From DATIRA01 sp964553405 (GTDB lineage Bacteria > Pseudomonadota > Gammaproteobacteria > Steroidobacterales > Steroidobacteraceae): 22,677 bases of DNA. Numbering within the stretch: the stretch's first letter is position 1; every line of letters begins with the position of its first letter. Under the pieces are notes generated by a model. It was not told the DNA's origin. It saw nothing but the letters and a program-made list of their open reading frames with translations, and did not search any database. Made by a program: the position numbers and the translations under genes. Shown piece by piece: positions 13,562 to 22,013 of this stretch. The stretch covers positions 1 to 22,677 of the forward strand of contig CAZKLS010000037.1 of assembly GCA_964553405.1 (NCBI GenBank). Direction: 5' to 3'.

Positions 13562-15175
13562 ATGAACCTGGCCCAGTCCCTGCTCACCGCCCTGAAGGAC
13601 CATGGCGCATGCCAGGTGTTCGGTATCCCTGGCGACTTCGTCCTGCAGTTCTTCAAGGTCATCGAGGAATCCGCGATCCTGCCGCTGTACACGCTGAGCC
13701 ACGAGCCGTCGGTTGGATTCGCAGCGGATGCAGCCGCGCGCGCGAGCGCGGTGCCGGGTGTCGCAGCGGTCACCTACGGCGCAGGTGCGCTGAACATGGT
13801 GAATCCGGTCGCGGCGGCGTACGCGGAAAAGTCCCCGCTGGTCGTGATCTCGGGGGCACCGGGACTGCGCGAGGGTTCGGCCGGCCTGCTGCTGCACCAC
13901 CAGGTAAAGCGCCTGGATTCGCAGTTCGAAATCTACCGGGAGATCACCTGCGACCAGGCCTCGTTGCGGGACCCGGCGGGCGCGCCGGCCGAGATCGCGC
14001 GGGTGCTGCGCAGCTGCATCGAGCATTCGCGCCCGGTTTATCTCGAACTGCCGCGTGACGTCGTGACGGAGCCCTGTCGGGCAGTGGATCGGCTGCCGGA
14101 ATCGGTGTTCGACCCCGAAGCAGTCGCGGCCTGCGCGGACGAGATCATGGCCCGCATCGCGGACGCGTCGAAGCCGGTGCTGATGGTCGGCGTCGAGGTG
14201 CGGCGCTTCGGGCTCGAGGCCCGCATTGCGCGCCTGGCGCGGCACCTGCACGTCCCGGTCGTGACCTCGTTCATGGGGCGGGGCCTGCTCGCCGACAGCG
14301 AGGTGCCGATCGTCGGGACCTACCTCGGCCGCACGGCCCACCCCGACGTGGGCCGGCCGGTCGAGGAGTCCGACTGCCTGCTGCTGTTCGGTGTCATCGT
14401 CTCGGACACGAACTTCGGCGTCTCGGAGGGACGCATCGACTACCGGAACTGCATCCTCGCCGCCGATCGCTCGGTCACGATGGGATTTCACCGCTACCGG
14501 AACATCCCGCTCGCAGCGCTGGTGGACGAGCTGACGCGCCGTGTCGCGGACCAGCCGCCGGTGGCCTCGGGCCGTCCGACCGAGTACCCGAGGGGTCTCG
14601 TGGCCGACGACGCCCCGGTGGCGCCCGACGACATCGTCAAGGGCGTCAACGACCTGTTCCGGCATTCGGGGCGGATGCCCGTGGCGAGCGACACCGGGGA
14701 CTGCCTGTTCGCGTCGCTCGACATCGAGAACACCGAGCTCGTGGCGCCCGGCTACTACGCGACGATGGGTTTCGGCGTCCCCGCCGGTCTCGGCCTGCAG
14801 GCGGCCACCGGCGAGCGGCCGCTGATCCTGGTCGGCGACGGCGCCTTCCAGATGACGGGCTGGGAGCTCGGCAATTGCCGTCGCTACGGCTGGGACCCGA
14901 TCGTGATCCTGTTCAACAACCAGAGCTGGGAGATGCTGCGCGTCTTCCAGCCGGAATCCCGCTTCAACTCGCTCGGTGACTGGCGGTTCGCCGAGGCGGC
15001 CGCGTCGATGGGCGGGGACGGACGGAGGGTCTCGACGCGGCGGGAGTTCGCCGAGGCGCTCGAGGCTGCCGTCGCGAGCCGGGGCCGGTTCCAGCTGATC
15101 GAGGTGATGATTCCGCGTGGCAGCGTCTCGGCGACGCTCGAGGGTTTCGTCGCAGCGCTGAAGCGCAGGCACTGA
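13562..15175 (+). CDS. ipdC: Phenylpyruvate/indolepyruvate decarboxylase (TPP enzyme)
   Basis: 537-residue thiamine-diphosphate decarboxylase closely resembling Azospirillum IpdC/PPDC, which converts phenylpyruvate or indole-3-pyruvate to the arylacetaldehyde and CO2. It feeds phenylacetate or indole-3-acetate formation. The N-terminal FGIPGDF motif, the TPP-activating Glu48 in SHEPSVGFAADAAAR, the YGAGALNMVN segment, and the TPP/Mg motif GDGAFQMTGWELGNCRR with FNN (about residues 424-451) are all present. Length and C-terminus (QLIEVMIPRG) match that subfamily. ATG 13562 has GGAG six bases upstream and matches the family start; an in-frame GTG at 13421 adds a 47-residue basic extension that is not expected. 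No aldehyde dehydrogenase gene lies next to it. Confidence 0.9.
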   Translation: MNLAQSLLTALKDHGACQVFGIPGDFVLQFFKVIEESAILPLYTLSHEPSVGFAADAAARASAVPGVAAVTYGAGALNMVNPVAAAYAEKSPLVVISGAPGLREGSAGLLLHHQVKRLDSQFEIYREITCDQASLRDPAGAPAEIARVLRSCIEHSRPVYLELPRDVVTEPCRAVDRLPESVFDPEAVAACADEIMARIADASKPVLMVGVEVRRFGLEARIARLARHLHVPVVTSFMGRGLLADSEVPIVGTYLGRTAHPDVGRPVEESDCLLLFGVIVSDTNFGVSEGRIDYRNCILAADRSVTMGFHRYRNIPLAALVDELTRRVADQPPVASGRPTEYPRGLVADDAPVAPDDIVKGVNDLFRHSGRMPVASDTGDCLFASLDIENTELVAPGYYATMGFGVPAGLGLQAATGERPLILVGDGAFQMTGWELGNCRRYGWDPIVILFNNQSWEMLRVFQPESRFNSLGDWRFAEAAASMGGDGRRVSTRREFAEALEAAVASRGRFQLIEVMIPRGSVSATLEGFVAALKRRH

Positions 15176-15183
15176 GGCCGCGT

Positions 15184-16506
15184 TCAGGCATCAAGAGCCG
15201 GAGATTCGGCGGGGCGCGGCAGGCAGGGGTCGCCCGCGGGTTCCGCGAAGACCGGTGCAAAGCCACCGCCCGGCGTCCGGAAGTTCGTGGTCTGGCCCTG
15301 GTACAGGCGCGCGGCCCTCAGCAGCACCCGCCCCTGGTACGCGTAGTTCCTCAGGTCGACCTTGAGTGAGTCACCTGCGGCCCCCGGCACCGCCGAGCGC
15401 AAGGTGGGCGGCGCGATCCGTTGCGCGACGTAGTCGCTCCGGATGATCCGGTCGAAAACCCTGCGTGTCAGCTTGTCGCCGCGATACGCGCCGCGACTCC
15501 CGTAGCCGCTGCGCGGCTTGAAGAACCACTGCCGTCGATGCTGCCAGAGTTCATCGGCATCCTCGGCGGCGACGAGTCGGGTGCGGGGGATGCCTTCGAT
15601 CAGGCAGCGCCGGACATCATCCGCTGCCCCGACCGCGCGCAGCGTCTCCGGGTCGGTCAGGCGCACCAGGTTGCGCTTGTCGGCGTGGATCGCGTAGGCA
15701 CGCGGATGCGGCGTGACGACGGCAGCCCCGGACTCGTAGATGCGCCGCAACGCCGAGCTCGCGGCGCCCTGCAGGTAGAAATCCGTGCTGCGGTTGTAGA
15801 TCAGGTCGATCGGCAACCCGTCGAGCATCGCCCGTCCGCATTCGAGCTCGAGCCGGCCGACGTCCGCAATGACCGCGACGAGTCCGGCCGACTCGAATAA
15901 CCGCCGGTACATCAGGAATTCCGGATACAGGTACTGCTGCTCTGGCGCCTCGTCCACGATGGCGATGCGCCTGAGCGGGGCGTCGCCACGCGCCGCTCGC
16001 CACTCGTTGCCGAAGACTTCGAGCGTGAATTCGTGCGCGAGCTCGGTCCCATCCGGCTCGCCGGTCAGTTGCCGCACCGATTCGCAGCAGGCGCGCTGCG
16101 CACGCAGCATCTCGCCGGCGAGCAGGAATCCGCCGGCATTCGTGTTGACCTCGATCAGGCTGGCACCGGCGTCGCTCAGGTGGAAGTCGTAAGCGAGAAT
16201 CCCGCCGGCCGCTGCACAGTCGATACCTGCCAGCAGCGGTGCGTCGGCCAGCGCGGCGGCGCGATACCCAGGCAGCCGCGATACGCTCTCGACGGCAGAG
16301 ATGATCTGCGCCATCTGCTCGAGCTGCTGGCGGCTCACGAAGACCGGCAGTGACGAAAACAGGTGCGGATGGCTCCGGACGATCGGCTCCCGCAGGCCGA
16401 GCGCGGCAAGGTCCTGCTGCAGCCAGTCCTGCAGCGCAGTGACGTCCGTGCCGACGCAGAAGCAGTGTCGGTTCAGCAGCGTTGCGGTTTGCAGCGGGTC
16501 ATCCAT
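15184..16506 (-). CDS. Uncharacterised protein, probable circularly permuted ATP-grasp enzyme
   Basis: 440 residues, function unknown. Several segments look like ATP-grasp parts. LIEVNTNAGG (117-126) resembles the Mg-binding acidic/Asn strand. DKRNL (276-280) is a probable nucleotide-region lysine. WFFKPRSGYGSRGA (327-340) resembles the lysine strand plus glycine-rich loop that covers ATP phosphates. In standard ATP-grasp ligases the EVN strand lies after the lysine and glycine loop. Here it comes about 200 residues before, which is the order in circularly permuted ATP-grasp families such as glutathionylspermidine-synthase-like proteins. ATG 16506 is a reasonable start without a clear ribosome site; GTG 16530 is an alternative. 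It is convergent with ipdC (8 bp between stops) and divergent from the YbaY-type gene. A peptide- or amide-bond-forming ligase is the inference. Confidence 0.6.
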   Translation of the reverse strand: MDDPLQTATLLNRHCFCVGTDVTALQDWLQQDLAALGLREPIVRSHPHLFSSLPVFVSRQQLEQMAQIISAVESVSRLPGYRAAALADAPLLAGIDCAAAGGILAYDFHLSDAGASLIEVNTNAGGFLLAGEMLRAQRACCESVRQLTGEPDGTELAHEFTLEVFGNEWRAARGDAPLRRIAIVDEAPEQQYLYPEFLMYRRLFESAGLVAVIADVGRLELECGRAMLDGLPIDLIYNRSTDFYLQGAASSALRRIYESGAAVVTPHPRAYAIHADKRNLVRLTDPETLRAVGAADDVRRCLIEGIPRTRLVAAEDADELWQHRRQWFFKPRSGYGSRGAYRGDKLTRRVFDRIIRSDYVAQRIAPPTLRSAVPGAAGDSLKVDLRNYAYQGRVLLRAARLYQGQTTNFRTPGGGFAPVFAEPAGDPCLPRPAESPALDA

Positions 16507-16617
16507 GCACGAGGCCCGGTGGATCGTGACGAGCCCGGCTTCTCGCCGCAATCCGTGGCATAGTTGATGAACAAGCGTACCACCTGATCTGGTGAAGCTG
16601 CATGTGGAGTCGGATGT

Positions 16618-17037
16618 ATGTTGCCTCGAATCGTCCTGATTGCCGCCGGCGCAAGCATGCTGGCGGCCTGTGCCGGCGCCCCGCAGGGCGCGGCAAGTGA
16701 CATGGCGACCGTCAGCGGAGTCGTCATCCATCTCGAGCGCAGGGCGCTTCCGCCGGAGGCCGTCGTGACGATCAGGCTGCAGGACATCTCGCGCGCGGAC
16801 GCGCGGGCGATCCTGCTCGGCGAGCAGCGTATCGCGCTAGACGGCCGCCAGGTTCCCGTCCCGTTCGAGATCAGCTACGACCCGGCGGCGATTGACGAGC
16901 GGATGAGCTATGCGGTGTCGGCGCGCATCGAGCTCGGCGACCAGCTGCTGATGATCAGCGACACGGTCCATCCGGTCATCACCCGCGGAGCGCCGACGAC
17001 GGACGTGGAAATCAGGGTCGTGCCGGTCAGGCGCTGA
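16618..17037 (+). CDS. YbaY-type lipoprotein
   Basis: 139-residue outer-envelope lipoprotein. A short signal peptide ends in a lipobox, MLAACAG, with Cys18 as the lipidation site. The rest is a beta-rich domain with the YbaY features: VSGVVIHLERRALPPEAVVTIRLQDISRAD-type opening (about 33-62, here given as key segments only), then PVPFEISYDP and YAVSARIELGDQLL. The family is a type III secretion-pilotin-like/YbaY domain found in one or more copies in envelope proteins; biological role is poorly defined. GGAG at 16606-16609 supports the ATG. It stands 63 bases before the VOC gene on the same strand and may share its transcript. Confidence 0.82.
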   Translation: MLPRIVLIAAGASMLAACAGAPQGAASDMATVSGVVIHLERRALPPEAVVTIRLQDISRADARAILLGEQRIALDGRQVPVPFEISYDPAAIDERMSYAVSARIELGDQLLMISDTVHPVITRGAPTTDVEIRVVPVRR

Positions 17038-17100
17038 ACGTCTCAGCTGCCGGCGCTGGCGCCTGCCTCGAACATCTGCAAACGGACTGAGGAGCGATTC

Positions 17101-17478
17101 ATGATCGGATACGTCACGATTGGCACCAACGACCTGCCGCGCGCCGCGCGCTTCTACGACGCGCTGCTGGCGGAACTCGGCGCGAAGCGCATGATGGAAA
17201 CCGAGCGCTTCGTGATGTGGACGGTCGCGCCGGACAAGCCGGCGCTGGGCGTGTTCATTCCCTACGACGGCAAGCCCGCCACGGTCGGCAACGGCGACAT
17301 GGTGGCGCTGGTCGTGGACAGCCCGGAGAAGGTCGCGGCGATGCACCGCAGGGCGCTCGAGCTCGGAGCCACCGACGAGGGCGCGGCGGGCCCGAGGCAG
17401 ATACCCGGGTTTCATGCCGGATATTTCCGCGACCTCGACGGCAACAAGCTGAACTTCTACTGCTTCGCCGCCGGCTGA
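17101..17478 (+). CDS. VOC (glyoxalase/bleomycin-resistance fold) family protein
   Basis: 125-residue small cytosolic protein of the vicinal-oxygen-chelate superfamily, one beta-alpha-beta-beta-beta pair per half. The first half shows the typical IGTNDLPRAARFYDALLAELG, the second FRDLDGNKLNFYCF. The usual first metal-ligand His is not seen in the opening strand, and the terminal Glu position reads Asn (LNFY). A metal-independent or divergent activity is therefore likely. GAGGAG just before ATG 17101 is a strong ribosome site. Its 3-prime end overlaps the convergent alpha/beta-hydrolase gene by 22 bp. Substrate unknown. Confidence 0.85.
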   Translation: MIGYVTIGTNDLPRAARFYDALLAELGAKRMMETERFVMWTVAPDKPALGVFIPYDGKPATVGNGDMVALVVDSPEKVAAMHRRALELGATDEGAAGPRQIPGFHAGYFRDLDGNKLNFYCFAAG

Positions 17479-18908
17479 GGGCGGACAGACGGCGGGACTC
17501 CGCCGCTGGTCGCGACCGACGCGGCGAGGCGCGCGATGTAGTCGGGCGGGAAAGTCCAGACGGTGGATTCCCCGTCGCGCAGCAGACCGCGCTCGCCGGG
17601 ACCGAGCCCGAAGCGCAGCAACATCAGCATGTCGCTGCTGACCCAGGAGCTCTTGCGGAAGTAGCGGTGCCCGTTTTCGGTCGTTGATCCCGCTGCGTCG
17701 GTCACGTCGATGAACGACAGCTTCCGGTTCGCCCTCAGCCATTGCAGTGCCGGGGAGGGCATCCTGTCCGCGGTGAACGTCTCGCCTGCTCGCTCGCGGC
17801 CGTATAGCCTGCGCGGCACGGCCAGCGCCCTGTCTTTCGAGGAGACGTAGACCGTGAATCCGTCCACGATGTCGAGGATGCCGTCGGCCAGTTCGAGGCC
17901 CAGCAGCTGGCGGTCCATGTCGCTGCCGACCAGCACGACCTGGCCGATCCGGAAAACCGCGGATTGGTGATCCGATGTTTCGCCGGCCGCCGACAATGCC
18001 AGCCGCGACAGGGCCGAGGTCACGACCCGGCTGCCGGCGCTGTATCCGATGACGTGTATGCGACGAGCCGTCGTCTGCTCCGCAAGGTAGGTAATGAAGC
18101 GGCTAAGCATCGTCGCCGAGGCCTCGGCCGTTTCCAGATCCCCGAGGTAGGCCAGTCGCCTCGGCGTTGCGGGCCAGGCGAAAGCGACGAAGGCTCCCTC
18201 GTAATCGAGGTAGTGCCAGAGTTCCGTGGAAACCGCGACGGCATTTTCGAACACGACCTTGTAGCCATGCACGTAGATGTAGATGTCGCGGCCTGGGCCA
18301 TCGAGCAGGATTCGATCGAGCGCTTCGGCGAACTCCCGAGGACCATCTCTTCCGCTGGCTGCATCGAAGTCCGTCGGCGCGAACGGTGGACGCGTCTCCG
18401 GCAGCACAGCGATTTCAATCGAATCGACGAACTCGAGCTGGACGGGCGGCGCCGGCGCACTGCGACCGGCGTCCGCATCGAGGCTGCGCTGACCCAACTC
18501 TGCCCTGAGTTCTGCCAGCCCGAGGCGCAGCACGTTGCCGCGCTCGTTGCCGTAAAACGGCTCTGCGTCGTCCTCGATGGCCGGACGGCGCCAGGTTGCA
18601 TACGGGACGCGTATCCGCCGGTCGGCGAGTTCGATATGTCCGGAATCGGGGACCGGCACCGTGCCGGTCGAATAGATCGCGGGCGGTGGCATCATCTCCA
18701 TGCGGTAGGGATAGGTCGTCGTACCGCAGCCGGACAGAAGCGCGAACAGCACCATCGCTGCGCCGGCGACGGCGGGACTCCTCGGTCCCGGCGACGCCTT
18801 ACGGGTGGTCCTCGCGCTGCCTGAGTGATGGTCGCAATCCCCCGGAGCCGACCTTGACGGCTGCGCGATAGCGTCAGTCGAGCGACGAATCGGGTGGGGC
18901 TGGCTCAT
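17457..18908 (-). CDS. Lipoprotein alpha/beta hydrolase (DUF900 type)
   Basis: 483-residue protein with an alpha/beta-hydrolase domain of the DUF900 type. The oxyanion-side motif VHGYKVVFENAV (about 213-224) and nucleophile elbow GYSAGSR with Ser290 are clear. A hydrophobic segment AAMVLFALLSGC (50-61) ends in a lipobox, so the protein is probably anchored through Cys61. It is preceded by an unusually long, basic N-terminal stretch of about 45 residues. ATG 18908 is used; a TTG codon lies just before it and no clear ribosome site is visible, so the true start is uncertain. Met52 alone would give too short a signal. The gene overlaps the VOC gene at its 3-prime end and is divergent from an AraC-type regulator. 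Substrate unknown, an esterase/lipase is likely. Confidence 0.8.
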   Translation of the reverse strand: MSQPHPIRRSTDAIAQPSRSAPGDCDHHSGSARTTRKASPGPRSPAVAGAAMVLFALLSGCGTTTYPYRMEMMPPPAIYSTGTVPVPDSGHIELADRRIRVPYATWRRPAIEDDAEPFYGNERGNVLRLGLAELRAELGQRSLDADAGRSAPAPPVQLEFVDSIEIAVLPETRPPFAPTDFDAASGRDGPREFAEALDRILLDGPGRDIYIYVHGYKVVFENAVAVSTELWHYLDYEGAFVAFAWPATPRRLAYLGDLETAEASATMLSRFITYLAEQTTARRIHVIGYSAGSRVVTSALSRLALSAAGETSDHQSAVFRIGQVVLVGSDMDRQLLGLELADGILDIVDGFTVYVSSKDRALAVPRRLYGRERAGETFTADRMPSPALQWLRANRKLSFIDVTDAAGSTTENGHRYFRKSSWVSSDMLMLLRFGLGPGERGLLRDGESTVWTFPPDYIARLAASVATSGGVPPSVRPQPAAKQ

Positions 18909-19234
18909 CAAGCAGATGATTCGGTTCGCGGCGGACCTGTTCTTTATCTTACTCGCCGACTGTGCGCAGCATCAGCGCAACCGCGGCGTTGCCACCACCT
19001 TCCGCGAAGCGCTCTGCCCGCGGTCGATCCCAGGCACCTGCGAGAAACAACGGGGGCAGCATGCCTTGGGGCCGGTCGGCGTTGCTGCTTCAACACTCGT
19101 TGCGCCCCGCGCCTGCACTACGGACAGTACCTATCGGTTCGTCGCGGCGGTGCGCGGTTACGGCCGCTTCGCCGGAGTATGATTCCTGTGCAGGTGATCG
19201 GGAGCCATCGGCGACACAGCACGTGGTACGGAGC
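18909..19234. other. Divergent intergenic region between hydrolase and AraC regulator
   Basis: 326 bp without a credible gene. Reading frames across it are open only as 5-prime extensions of the AraC gene and show no conserved sequence. Weak promoter-like elements can be seen. TATGAT at 19178-19183 (plus strand, 5 of 6 to the -10 consensus, poor -35) lies 52 bp before the AraC ATG. TAAGAT at 18951-18946 (minus strand, 4 of 6) lies about 38 bp before the hydrolase ATG. No clear operator repeat was found. The region is long enough to hold AraC-protein binding sites for both genes. Confidence 0.3.
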
Positions 19235-20314
19235 ATGGCTTCGAAAGCGACGTGGCACGCGGGAATCCGGGCGTCTGGCAGGGGCCCGCCGCCGCTGATA
19301 TCTTTTGTCGCAGTTGGCCAGGTGGCGCCGCTGACGGGCTTTCTGCGGGAAATCGGAGCCCCGCTCGAGAGGCTCCTGCGCCGGTCCCACATCCCGGTCG
19401 CACTGATCGAGGAGGCCGAAGCACTGCTGCCGCTCCACCTGGTCCATCGCCTGATCGAAGTCGCCGCGAGTTCCGAAGGTATCCCTGATCTCGGTGTGGT
19501 CCTCGGGGAACGTACCACGGTCTTCGACCTTCCCATACTGGGCTCTGCGCTGCGTCGGGCCGTTACCGTTCGAGACTATCTGCAGAGGGGCATACAGTTG
19601 ATCGGGGAAGTGCAGCCTGGCGAACGGTTCTGGCTCACATTGGAACCGGGCCGGGTTCGCTTTCACCAGGTTGTCCCGGGTCGGCTATGTGCGGGCCGAC
19701 ATCATGCAGACCTGTACACGCTCGCTGTAACCATCCAGATGCTGCGCAGGTTCATCGGCGGGGACTGGAGCCCTCTGGACGTCCACCTGGCGGCGACCGA
19801 TCGCAGCCTGGTCGGCGACGGCTCGGTGTTCGGCGATGCGGAGATCCGACTCGGACAGCCGCATTCCTCCTTCACCATCTCCGAAGCGTCGTTGATGAAA
19901 ACGCTGCCACCCGAAGTTCGCGTGATGTCTGAAGTGACCAGGCCGGCCGGGTTCCAGACGGCGATACCGCAGGACTTCCTGTCCAGTCTCGAGAAAATCA
20001 CGCTTGACCTGCTGAAGGCTGAGGCGCTGCGGATCGAGGCCGTTGCAGAGGCGGCGGAACTCAGCACGCGCACCATGCAGCGGCGCCTTGGAGAGATCGG
20101 CCTGACCTATTCCACCCTGGTCGCCCGGGTGCGCTGCAGAGTAGCCGTCGAATTGCTGTCCCAGACCGAGTTGCCGGTGCGGCAAATTGCTGCGGCCGTC
20201 GGCTACAAAGATCCAGCCAATTTCACCCGGGCATTCCGGCGCATTGCCGGCAAGTCGCCGCAGGAGTATCGCGGCCGCTGCCGTCGTGCTGCGGACGCGA
20301 GCTGTCGCGCCTGA
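19235..20314 (+). CDS. AraC-family transcriptional regulator
   Basis: 359-residue regulator with an N-terminal ligand-binding domain of the arabinose-binding-like AraC type (PF12625 class, about residues 20-210). Typical features are PLHLVHRLIEVAA, LGERTTVFDLPILGSALRRAVTVRDYL and the later FTISEASL. The C-terminal HTH pair covers about residues 265-348. Helix-turn-helix one contains VAEAAELSTRTMQRRLGEIG, and the second shows the diagnostic QIAAAVGYKDPANFTRAFRRIAGKSPQEYR-type end (key residues GY, FTRAF, SP-EYR). The start at ATG 19235 gives a normal family length; the frame is open back to 18962, and GGAG is too close to the ATG to be a good ribosome site, so the start is uncertain. It probably controls the divergent hydrolase gene (inference from position). 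Confidence 0.9.
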   Translation: MASKATWHAGIRASGRGPPPLISFVAVGQVAPLTGFLREIGAPLERLLRRSHIPVALIEEAEALLPLHLVHRLIEVAASSEGIPDLGVVLGERTTVFDLPILGSALRRAVTVRDYLQRGIQLIGEVQPGERFWLTLEPGRVRFHQVVPGRLCAGRHHADLYTLAVTIQMLRRFIGGDWSPLDVHLAATDRSLVGDGSVFGDAEIRLGQPHSSFTISEASLMKTLPPEVRVMSEVTRPAGFQTAIPQDFLSSLEKITLDLLKAEALRIEAVAEAAELSTRTMQRRLGEIGLTYSTLVARVRCRVAVELLSQTELPVRQIAAAVGYKDPANFTRAFRRIAGKSPQEYRGRCRRAADASCRA

Positions 20315-20382
20315 GCCGGACAGGCCGCCGGCGGGACGTATTGTTCGGCGCGCCCGGGGCGCGGCGCAACCGCCTGCTTCCA

Positions 20383-21606
20383 TCAGTCGGCCGGCGGCTT
20401 GTCCCAGGGCAGGTGGTCGAGGCTCTCCAGAGGATAGCGTCCGTCGCCAAGAAAGAGCACGACGCGCAAACCGTCGGTGTAGTAGGGGTCGTCGGTGTAG
20501 TTGTGCCTGGGTGCCTCACGGCTGGATTGGCCGACACCTCCGACGTAGCCCACCGCCTCAATGGTCTGCGACCCCGCCAGGTCCAGCGTGATATAGAGCC
20601 GCGCCTCGTCCACCACCGGATCGATCTTGTGCGTGACGAAGGTCTTGCTCGAGAGCTTGACGCCGATGTCGCGACTGATCTGGCCGGCCCAGACGTTTTG
20701 TCCGCCCACTGTCACCGGCGTCAACCACAGGCGCAGATGGTTACGTTCGTCGACGTTGCTGCGAATCTTCTGCAGCGCGATGTCCTGCGGGCGGTCGAAC
20801 AGATAGAGCGCCGAGATCGGCGAGGTCCGGTACGAGGACCCGAAAATCGATGAGAGTACTGTGCGCCAGGTCGTGTCGCCGCGCAGCGTCTCGGTGAGGT
20901 CCCAGCCTCGACGCACCAGGGCCGCAAGCATGTCACGGCCGTCTCCCACGATCACCAGATTGAGGGGGTCGCCGGGCGTCTTGCGATCACCGCCCGTTAC
21001 GCAGCATGGCAGTTCTTCCAGGTACGCGCGCAGTTCCTCGAGGCTGAGCTCCTGGAACTCGTCCGGCGAATAGACTCGCCGGAAGTCCACGCGCATGAAG
21101 TCCGCCTCGAAGCCCGGGACGATCTGGGCAAACTCGAACGAATGCAGGAGTCCGTCACCGAACAAGTCGACGGCGAAGGCCTTGGCGCCAGGATCGAGAT
21201 TGGTGTAGACGAAGCCCGACACGGTGCTGTGCGGCGGGACGACGACCGGTACGTGGCTGTCGAGGAGACGCTGGAGTTTCGCCTCCAGGCCTTCGGATCC
21301 CATGGACTTGAACCGCCAGGCGACCTCCGAGGGGGCGAAATAGTTCGGATCGAGGCTGAGCAGCATGAGGAAGAGTTCCTCGCGGCCCTCGTTCTCCACT
21401 TCCAGCCACACGGGCTGAACTCCCTTCCTGGCCAAGGGCAGGGAAAAGGCCTGCTCCGACTCCAGCGGGCTCAGTACGACCGCAGTGACACGCACGCCGT
21501 CATCGACCTGCGTCTCAGCTCGTGACAGGTAGTCCGTCGACTCCGTCTGCTGCGGCGCGGTGGCGCATCCCGCCATGGCGAGGGACAGCACCAGCGGCCA
21601 CCACAA
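20383..21606 (-). CDS. LssY_C-domain lipoprotein
   Basis: About 407 residues from the TTG at 21606. A signal peptide with lipobox LAMAGC (Cys14 in this numbering) marks an envelope lipoprotein. The middle region is beta rich. The C-terminal part (about 240-400) reads as the LssY C-terminal domain: RGDTTWRTVLSSIFGSSYRTSPIS-type opening, LYLFDRPQDIALQK, and RNHLRLWLTP, with QISRDIG and THKIDP. In many proteins this domain is fused to DedA or PAP2 membrane domains; here it stands alone. The start is uncertain. ATG 21696 would add 30 residues overlapping the HdeA-type gene in another frame, and those contain many AGA/AGG codons rare elsewhere here. It lies 55 bp downstream of the HdeA-type gene stop. 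Confidence 0.75.
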   Translation of the reverse strand: MWWPLVLSLAMAGCATAPQQTESTDYLSRAETQVDDGVRVTAVVLSPLESEQAFSLPLARKGVQPVWLEVENEGREELFLMLLSLDPNYFAPSEVAWRFKSMGSEGLEAKLQRLLDSHVPVVVPPHSTVSGFVYTNLDPGAKAFAVDLFGDGLLHSFEFAQIVPGFEADFMRVDFRRVYSPDEFQELSLEELRAYLEELPCCVTGGDRKTPGDPLNLVIVGDGRDMLAALVRRGWDLTETLRGDTTWRTVLSSIFGSSYRTSPISALYLFDRPQDIALQKIRSNVDERNHLRLWLTPVTVGGQNVWAGQISRDIGVKLSSKTFVTHKIDPVVDEARLYITLDLAGSQTIEAVGYVGGVGQSSREAPRHNYTDDPYYTDGLRVVLFLGDGRYPLESLDHLPWDKPPAD

Positions 21607-21661
21607 TGAGGCAGCCCTTCTCCTCCTCGGCCCATCAATCTGTCTGCGGGCTTCGGCTCGT

Positions 21662-21982
21662 CTACTTGGCGATCTTCTCGAAGGACTGCAGCGCATTCTC
21701 GCTCGGATGGTCCAGGCAATAGTCCAGGAACTGATCAGTGACTGTCGCCAGTTTATCCACCTCATACCGGGTCGTGCCTTTTTTTCCGAGCACGTAGCCG
21801 TGCACGAACGCCAGGGCGATATCCCGGTCGACGCCTGAGAGCCTCATCACGTCCTTGCAGGCCGAACTCCGCAGGTCGTTGAACGTCGAGCTCGACGGCT
21901 CGGCAGCATAGGCACTCGGTCCGGCCAGGGCGAGCGCAGTCACCGCAACGGCAGTCGCTGTGGCGGCCTTGATCTTGTACAT
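21662..21982 (-). CDS. HdeA/HdeB-family periplasmic protein
   Basis: 106-residue exported protein. A signal peptide spans about 1-27 (MYKIKAATAT, hydrophobic core, AYA-AE). The mature part contains a cysteine pair, Cys42 (SACKDV) and Cys89 (DYCLDHP), spaced as in the HdeA/HdeB acid-stress chaperone family. FVHGYVLGKKG lies between them. In that family the disulfide holds a small helical dimer that opens at low pH to bind unfolded periplasmic proteins. GAGGAGG lies directly before ATG 21982 with optimal spacing. It is between the glycine-zipper gene and the LssY_C lipoprotein gene on the same strand and is probably co-transcribed. The acid-chaperone role is inferred from the family. Confidence 0.78.
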   Translation of the reverse strand: MYKIKAATATAVAVTALALAGPSAYAAEPSSSTFNDLRSSACKDVMRLSGVDRDIALAFVHGYVLGKKGTTRYEVDKLATVTDQFLDYCLDHPSENALQSFEKIAK

Positions 21983-22013
21983 GGGGTCCTCCTCGCGCAG
22001 TTTGGATGTTGGA

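Noticed and set aside
13385..15172. 595-codon minus-strand open frame opposite ipdC
   Set aside because: No domain features; ipdC is well supported on the plus strand.
19251..19266. TGGCAC element as a sigma-54 promoter
   Set aside because: No TTGC-type -12 element at the required spacing, and it lies inside the AraC coding region.
20315..20382. GC-rich self-complementary stretch between the convergent AraC and LssY_C genes as an intrinsic terminator
   Set aside because: Short GC hairpins such as CCGCCGGCGG exist, but no T-tract follows on either strand, so the call cannot be supported.
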